Shown here piece after piece: positions 57,170-64,000 of a stretch of 64,000 nucleotides of DNA. The stretch is taken from positions 543,501 through 607,500 of the forward strand of contig CAMRHE010000357.1 in assembly GCA_947044405.1 (NCBI GenBank), read 5' to 3'. Below the pieces are notes generated by a model. That model was given only the letters and a program-made list of their open reading frames with translations, was not told the origin of the DNA and made no database searches. The translations under genes were made by a program, and so were the position numbers. This DNA comes from Leptodactylus fallax (lineage: Eukaryota; Chordata; Amphibia; Anura; Leptodactylidae). Numbering within the stretch: the stretch's first letter is position 1; each line of letters opens with the position of its first letter.

Positions 57170-58620
57170 AGGAAGGACAGATCTGAATTTATCAATGGTT
57201 GACCCACCAGAAGGAACTTAAGTAATAAGTAACGCCTATGTAATGTGGTAATGTGATGTTTGTATAAAATATTTGCAACTAACCAGTTATGACTAATAGA
57301 AATAGAGACATATATACATACATAACATAGTTGCAGGACATGTTCAGCATTAAATAAAAATAGCTTTAAACTGCCCAACAGTTCAGCGTCTGTGCATTTA
57401 CATCTAAAGTTCAATAACTACATTACCAGAAGAATCGTAAAAAATATAAATCATAATATGACCTCCAATATTATAAAATAACTTTACATGATGTTTACAA
57501 GCGCAGAGCATCATCTTTAGTCATTCTTTAGGCACAAAGCAGTTTCTGCTTTTAAAAAACACATAACTGTTTCCACAGCCAAAACAATTTCACTGATTTA
57601 TTTTGGATTACATTAAAAGTGTCCAGTGATGTAAACAGCAAAAGTGGCTGTCACGATCAAGTTATTAAACTTAATCTATGCAGTAAACGGAAAGAAAAAC
57701 ATCTGAAATATTCACAATGAACTTTTCTTAGCAATATAACTTGCAACTGCAGTATCACTGTAATTGTATTTGGTTAAATATACAGCATCGCATGCTCTGT
57801 TATAAACAAGTAATATTTAAGATTTACGTTTAAGGACAATATATTTAGAAAACCAATCAAAAGAGAAGTCTATTCAACTTCTACTGTTTGGAGCATAAAA
57901 CAGGACCAGGTCCTGCCAAACAGGAAAAGGAAAGCCAAGAAAGCACAACAGACTACTTAGAAGTGCACTAAATACATGTTTAAAAAAAAGTTGTCAGAAA
58001 TTCTCCACACTGGATCTACTGTATCTTGTTGCAGCTCTAAAACTAGTACATGAAATTTCTGAAGAGTAGAGACCTTTACCAAAAATATGCAAGACTTTTC
58101 AAGGTACCTATCAAAACATGTATTGAAGACAGATATACCTAACAAAGGAATTGTTCTGAGCAGACACGAGTTGTGCTCTTTCTTACTGCATCCATCATGG
58201 AGACATCTGACAACATTCTAAGCAAAGGGTAGTTATCATGCAATGCAGTAACAAAAATCCCAGAGTCCCAGAGTAGTGCCAAATTGGTTTAAATGCTTGT
58301 AATTTATTTTAGTTATAAGAATTAAGTCTGTATCTGAAAAAACAGACTTCATCAATGTGATCTTCCTGACATGTTCCAATAGCTTATTTCCTCTGAACTT
58401 TCCCTTTAAAGAAATTCTCCACCTAAATTTATTGTTATAAGCATTGTTAAAATGTTATCGATACATAAGCCTGAAATCAGGAATTGCATGGCGTACCTAC
58501 TGCCAAGCCATTTATCTTCAGCTTTGCTCTCAGCATAGTACCTATCAGATACATATCTAACAAGCCATGATAAAAGATGGTTGGGGAAATAGCTACTAAA
58601 AAAACAGGAAAGAAAATATC
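57170..58620. other. No recognisable feature
   Basis: About 1.4 kb without identifiable repeats or coding motifs. One of the longer stretches here that could be unique sequence. Confidence 0.45.
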
Positions 58621-58623
58621 AGA

Positions 58624-58630
58624 GAAAAAA

Positions 58631-58678
<48 letters not shown>
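58624..58678. repeat. A-run followed by (TA)n microsatellite
   Basis: Around 24 A residues, then an uninterrupted TA run to 58678. A similar (TA)n lies at 60655-60686. Confidence 0.95.
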
Positions 58679-58682
<4 letters not shown>

Positions 58683-59081
58683 CAGTTAAGCCTTACCATT
58701 TTTTTAGATAACTACCCCAAATTAGTTTTATATTACCCCATGGCATCTTCTATACCCCTTCTCTTGAGCAGACCACTCCTCTAAAGGACTATTTTCACTA
58801 TTATTTTGGATTATTACCCTAAAGAGATTTCACTGTATATAACATGTAAGTGAGATAAAAAAGCCATATGTTTACAATTTTACATTGACATCTATAAAAC
58901 AGTGAATTAAAGGGTTTCTGTCAGTAGTTTATTCATTATAAATTTAATCACAGTACCTCATAGAGGTGACTCTATAGTTTCCAAATATGTCTCTGTTATT
59001 CAGCTTTGGAGCCTATTTTCAATGTAAATTGTCATTTTATGCATATGCAAATGGTGGAAAAGTGCTTTGTGGATGTGCCTT

Positions 59082-59330
59082 ACACTAGGTTCACACTAGC
59101 GTTCGGCTTTCCGTTCTTCGGGTCCACTAGGGAGCCTGAAGAACTGAAAACTAATCCACTTAAAAAGATATAATGGGGTATGCCGGGTTTCCACCCAGTT
59201 TCTGCCCGAAAAATGCGGTAAAATGCGGAGAGAAAAGCCCTGCTTGCAGGACTTTTCTCTCCGCATTTTTTAAGCAGATTCGGGGACAGAAACCCTGAAC
59301 AGAGAATCAGTGCTAGTGTGAACCTTGCCT
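59082..59330. repeat. Foldback MITE (AGGTTCACACTAGCGTTCGG)
   Basis: Left ACTAGGTTCACACTAGCGTT, right GTGCTAGTGTGAACCTTGCC. An internal perfect hairpin is GCGGAGAGAAAAGCCCTGC / GCAGGACTTTTCTCTCCGC. Confidence 0.8.
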
Positions 59331-59483
59331 TACCTTGCTTGGGCTTTGATCTCAGCTCTAGATTCCTGGCAAAGCATGCCCCCTTTATTTGAATATGAAT
59401 AAAACAACAATTTGCACAAAAATGGGCTCTAAAGCTGAGAAACACAGGCAACAAATTTACTGCTGATAAACTTCCTTTGGTTT

Positions 59484-60004
59484 AGGGCTACATGGCAACA
59501 TGGTTATGCAACACAATGTTGCAATATGTATGCATCTGCAATTGCCTGTTTTTTTGTTTTTTTTTGTTAAAGATTGAAATAAACTTTCTACAGCTGCACA
59601 AATACACAATAATAAAACAATACAGACAATGATCTGGACAGTAAGCAAAATTAAGGCAAAGATTAGAAAGAAAGCCAATGTACATAGAATAAGAACTTGA
59701 AAATGAAAAGGGAACTAACTTCCATGTTGAAGGTCTTGCTCAGTGGATGTGCACCACAACCCAAAGTGTAACAATTTTAGTCGAACAAGTCATGTGTCGC
59801 ATGCAACACTTGATGTCTATGGGAGCGATGATGCATTCAAGTGAGACAAGCGACAGAAAATCAAGCATGTCTGGATTTTGTAGAACTGTCGCATCACAGT
59901 CGCAGCATGTCGCATGTGACACCATAGAAAAACGTTACATTTTTTGTCTCACTACACTAGTGTGATTATTAGTTGCACAATAAAAGTTGCAGCCATGTAG
60001 CCCT
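59484..60004. repeat. 521-bp foldback element (AGGGCTACATGGC)
   Basis: AGGGCTACATGGCAACATGG at the left and GTTGCAGCCATGTAGCCCT at the right are inverse. The interior has repeated TGTCGCATG motifs. No clear target duplication. Confidence 0.7.
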
Positions 60005-60111
60005 AGCTTTAATGTTCATGGTGCTGTAATGAGATTTTGTGTAATATATAAGTGGACCTGATGTTCAGAGTTTCAGAGTCATTTTAATCATGATGTGGAT
60101 TGTTCACTGAC

Positions 60112-60222
60112 TGGCAGCACACAACAAACTTCGACACTCCAGCAAATCCCATCATACTTGTTTTGCTCTTCTTAGACTTGTAGTTTCACACTAGCTGGTG
60201 TGCTGAAGGTTGCTGACCCCTG
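60112..60222. repeat. Short hAT-like MITE
   Basis: The right end reversed is CAGGGGTCAGCAACCTTCAG, a common hAT-type terminus. The left ACAACAAACTTCGACACTCC is its degenerate inverse. Confidence 0.6.
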
Positions 60223-60651
60223 TATTACAGTATCACTAATTGATACCTTCAATATTTAAGCAATATTTCTTCAATACCTGTCCTTACACAACCTTTCTAA
60301 GGCACTGGCTTAGAAATGACTGTTAGTTTTTTTTTTTGTCAAAGGATAAGTATAAAATGCTACTTAAATCATAAATACTTGTTGGTAGACTTCATGCTGT
60401 TTTAGTCTATGCAACCAAATCTTGGAAGCAACAGATATTAATCTCCTGATGTGAACTTTGAAAACTTCTAAATTCAATATTTGTGTCTGTACTTTAAAGC
60501 TTAATATTGATCTTTGCTCAGGGTCTTTGCTCTGGCCATTTTCAATTACCATAGAAATGACAGTGCAAATTTGGGCTCATATAGTATTGGGCATATTATA
60601 TTACAATGTCAAGTTTAAAGTATACAGCACTTGTCTGGAAAGTTAGCAGCT

Positions 60652-60654
<3 letters not shown>

Positions 60655-60686
<32 letters not shown>
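60655..60686. repeat. (TA)n microsatellite
   Basis: Uninterrupted TA dinucleotides. Confidence 0.95.
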
Positions 60687-60689
<3 letters not shown>

Positions 60690-62160
60690 AAGACAGTATA
60701 TAACAGTATATGAAATTTTAAGATAGCTAGCCTGTTCAATGTAATCATTGGAAGTACTTTATTGCTCTGTTCAGACTACAGTTAAACACTTCACCTCACT
60801 GCACTTTACGTTATGGCAGGTATACTTACTCATGGTCGGTGGCTATAAAGGCATTATAGTAACATAGTGTCACAAAATAAATTGTTCTCTGTTTGATCAT
60901 TGTAGATTAGAAAATGAGTTGCATGAGACATAAGAACCAAAAGCTGTGATTGTTTCCTTGACATTTTTTCTTTGCAAACTTGTTCCCATCAACTTGCATG
61001 TTTTATTACAATATATGTACATCATATGGGGGAGGGGGGGGCGCTTGTTCGAAATCCCCACCTTGAGCCAGAATAGATAGCTGCTTTGTAAAAGGGGCTC
61101 TTGCACTGGTGGACCATCATGCCCATACATTACAATACTGGCCGAGAAGATATCCAGATTCAGAATCCCCTGCATTGACAACTGATTTCAGGTCTGCTTC
61201 TATTTACCAAAGGATTCTTTTCCTGAGGTAACCCCACTTAATTTACAGTGAATATTACTTTTCAGGAAGGATTGCTATTTGATGCTCTGACATTGTAGTG
61301 AGCTCAATGACTGCTCTACCACTCATTTAAAGGGATTGTTTCATCAGCTCATCTCTACGAATCATAGATGTAGTGTAGTGTAGTATGATGTTTGCTGTGC
61401 TAGCCAATAAAGGTATCATACCTACAGCACTTTTGTCTTTTTGACACAAAACTATCAAATATTGTATCAACTCATTTCCAAATCTACCTGTAGATCAGCT
61501 CAGCAATTGACGATTCTCATGGTAATGGATTTGTTGTTTAAGCAATTACCTAATATGCTGTAGGTAAATGAAAAGACTAAAAGACAGCAAGTAAACAAGC
61601 TCCCTATAATCCAACACTGCTCCGCTTGGCAGAACTCAGAGGTACTCTTCAGAGCCCGCTGCAAGGCAGGATGGACATGGCTGCTTAGAACCCTTTTGTA
61701 ACTACAGACAATTTGTCAGATAATGAGTGCGCTTGCAGGCTAAGAAAACCTATGTCACCCAAAGAGTAATACACAAGCCAGGGCCATAACCAGATGATAC
61801 GGGAAAATCCAAAATAAGTGCAGAGAAATACCAGTGTGCAAGCCAGGGTAAGCCAAATCACCAAACAGGAAATCAGTAGAAAACAGGGTTCTGAGAGCAT
61901 ACAGCCATAAATCTAATGTAATTATATGCAGAGAAGGAGTGGCAGAGCTAGATAATAAAAACCCCGCCTCAGCTCTGAATTGGAGGATGAGGCAGCACTC
62001 AGATTGGTTCTGTGCCTCAAAGCTCAGAATGGTTAAGCAGACCCCACAAAAGTTTGATGGGTAGGCATGGCACCTTAAAGCAATGGCTGTGAGCAATACC
62101 CAAAGAAAACCTCAGATGCATGCTTTTAACAAATGCCATGAGTTGCATACATCATACATA
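60690..62160. other. No clear feature
   Basis: CTAGCCAATAAAGGTATCAT at 61400 resembles one arm of the GAAGAAATCAGGCG repeat family (see 31808). TTAAAGGGATTGTTTCATC at 61327 resembles a MITE end. Otherwise nothing identified. Confidence 0.4.
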
Positions 62161-62165
62161 GGCAT

Positions 62166-62990
62166 CAATAATAATAATAATAATAATAATAAATTTTATA
62201 TAGCGCCATCATATTTCACAGCACTTTACAAATCAGAGGGTAATATTACAAAAATTACAAAATAATTAACATATAAACCAATAGGATTTAGGATCCTGCT
62301 TGCAAGAGCTTACAGTATATAATTAAATAGGGTGACACAAGTGGTAAGAGAGCATGGTTGGTACAATGGTCCAGTCATCTTTTAATACATAAGTTCATAT
62401 AACTGAAGCTGTATGAGCCCATCATTAGTACAACGATTAGTACAAGACAACTTCAGAATTGATAAGGCACTATAGTAAGTGAATGACACTATCAGACTCG
62501 ATATATATAATGAACATTTCAGTCAACCCTTGACTTTCATCAGCAAGGATTTATGTTGTTACATTCTAATGACTGAAGTGCCAGGATCGAGAAAAGTCTT
62601 GGAGATGGCAGTGGGATATAAGTTTAAGGTCATTTGCAGAACGAAGAGGATGGTTAGGGTGGTAGACAGTGAAGAGGGAGGAGATTTAGGGAGATACAGT
62701 GCTGTGGAGGGATTTGAGAGTGTGATAAATTTATATTGTATTCTGTGGTGGATGGGCAACCAGTATAGCGAATGGCACAAGCTAGATGCATCTCTGTACC
62801 GGTTTGACAGAAAGATGAGTCTGGTGGCTGCATTCATGACCCATTGTAGAGGAGAGAATTTAGTAAGTGGAAGGTCAATTAGTAAAGCATTACAATAGTC
62901 AAGATGAAAAGAATATTCTATGTGGTATATGTTTTTTTTACTGATCACCTCTGTGTGGGAAAGTGTTGCTGCACTATTCCATTCAATAAA
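62166..62990 (-). mobile_element. L2-type LINE, 5'-truncated, with (ATT)n tail
   Basis: Read on the minus strand, the copy runs from an ORF2 fragment to TAAGCTCTTGCAAGCAGGAT, then TTGTAAAGTGCTGTGAAATA and GATGGCGCTATATAAAATTT, and ends in an (ATT)n tail at 62166-62193. That 3' end and tail are diagnostic of L2 elements. Confidence 0.88.
62640..62930 (-). pseudogene. L2 ORF2 C-terminal fragment
   Basis: The minus-strand frame reads LDYCNALLIDLP, LQWVMNAATRLIF, LCHSLYWLPIHHRIQYKF. It matches the C-terminal region of L2 reverse-transcriptase ORFs (YCNSLLYGLP...LQxVQNAAARL...LHWLPVxxRIxYK). A 185-residue open frame spans it, but its ends (before 62930 and after KFITLS) have no family similarity. 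Catalytic RT motifs lie upstream of the truncation and are absent. Confidence 0.85.
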
Positions 62991-62994
62991 AAAC

Positions 62995-63735
62995 TGAACA
63001 GAATACTCCTTTGGTCTCTGTTGGTATAATGATTGCCTATCTTGGCACATATGGCAAATGCACACTGCAAACACATTGTAAAAAAAGCCATATTGCCTGG
63101 GATTTTGTTTGACCATACATTTCTCTGACAGAAATCATGAGATGTACAGTCTTTTAGCATAGATAATCATGCTATTCACCTGTCAGTTACACATTTACCA
63201 AAATATTTCCTCAAAGCATATTTTGCACTTGGAATAATTAGATATTTCTACTTCCCCTCCATAAATATTTTATATGGCAGTGTTAAAAAAAAAAAAAAAA
63301 TTTTTGCTGGATTCCTATCTGGCGGTCTGCGGAAAGTCCATTATTTAAAATATCTAATCCAGTAATTACTGCACATTGGAAAAGTGTCAACTCTTGAAGC
63401 AGTTCCATTAACGTCTCAATGCTGACTGCAATGTATCCAAATTTACCTGGAGCTCAGTGCAGGAAAGATATTGTAGATTAAAAGCAATACAATCATTATA
63501 ACATTCATAGATCTTCATGGTGTTCCAAGTCACCCAGCAGCGGTATTACACAAAGAACAAACAAAAATATGAAATGGTAGATTTAGCATTCAGTCTATCA
63601 TAGGTACACATAATTATTATGTTACGCATATAAAGTATCATCTGTAAGATTCTCTGTAAGCTTCACTTAAATGCAAACATTATATACCGATCTTCTGTAA
63701 CTTCATGATCATATTACTCATGGTCAGGCTGTCAA
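62995..63735. other. No recognisable feature
   Basis: AT-rich with an A/T homopolymer at 63284-63305. No gene recognised. Confidence 0.45.
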
Positions 63736-63740
63736 CAGTT

Positions 63741-63910
63741 AAAGGGATTTCAGGGATATAAATATAGATGACCTATCCTTAGCCCGGGTATCAGACCCCA
63801 GCAATTGGCTTTTTAAAAAGACTGCAACGTTGGTGACCACTGCAGCCTACTCACTGAATGTCGAGCACAGCACTGTACATTGCATCAGGGCTGTCCTTGG
63901 TATTGCTACT
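63741..63910. repeat. Decayed foldback MITE, second copy of the 21.3-21.6 kb family
   Basis: AAAGGGATTTCAGGGATATA, GATGACCTATCCTTAGCCCG, GTATCAGACCCCAGCAATTG and AGCACTGTACATTG follow the family's order in reverse orientation. Confidence 0.6.
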
Positions 63911-64000
63911 TGAACATGACTGAACTACATATAGGCCATGTGAAGAATAAACTTAACATCTCTGGCTTCAGAAGCAGAAGTAGAGCACACCAGAGTACTG

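Noticed and set aside
62479..62898. 139-residue plus-strand frame
   Set aside because: Antisense to the L2 ORF2 fragment, which has clear family motifs.

Overview
The window looks like intergenic or intronic DNA from a vertebrate, most likely an anuran amphibian (inference). It is AT-rich, no host exon can be recognised, and nearly everything identifiable is transposon-derived: many Tc1/mariner elements with long terminal inverted repeats (TIRs), a DIRS-type retrotransposon, hAT remnants, CR1- and L2-type LINE tails, and foldback MITEs of kinds familiar from frog genomes. No rRNA, tRNA, CRISPR array or bacterial-type operon was seen.

Layout. 0-10 kb: Tc1-like element A (1014-2621), a 31-bp minisatellite, a CR1 tail, an LTR-like block (6.9-7.9 kb) and Tc1-like element B1 (7911-9175). 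10-19 kb: a decayed hAT transposase (11.0-12.7 kb) broken by a 106-bp insertion with an 11-bp target duplication, a CR1 tail, and a non-autonomous hAT-like element (15428-18995) whose core is a minisatellite. That core was hit by Tc1-like element C (16893-18541), the only element here with an uninterrupted transposase. 19-33 kb: a 709-bp palindrome with a hammerhead-like motif in its spacer, Tc1-like elements D and E, and several foldback repeats. 33-39 kb: another minisatellite next to a hAT-like end, a hAT-like element with a perfect 8-bp duplication (34216-35276), and a 421-bp palindrome. 39.6-45.8 kb: a DIRS element with inverted terminal repeats, gag, reverse transcriptase/RNase H, tyrosine recombinase and the diagnostic internal complementary region, interrupted by a solo LTR. 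46-64 kb: more MITEs, Tc1-like element F inside another minisatellite, element B2 (second copy of the B family), and an L2 copy on the minus strand.

Nothing here forms a pathway. The interest lies in the nesting order (element inside element, with readable target duplications), in complementary deletions of two sibling Tc1 copies, and in the repeated association of short-period minisatellites with hAT-like ends. Apart from element C, every mobile coding region carries stops, frameshifts or lost catalytic residues.
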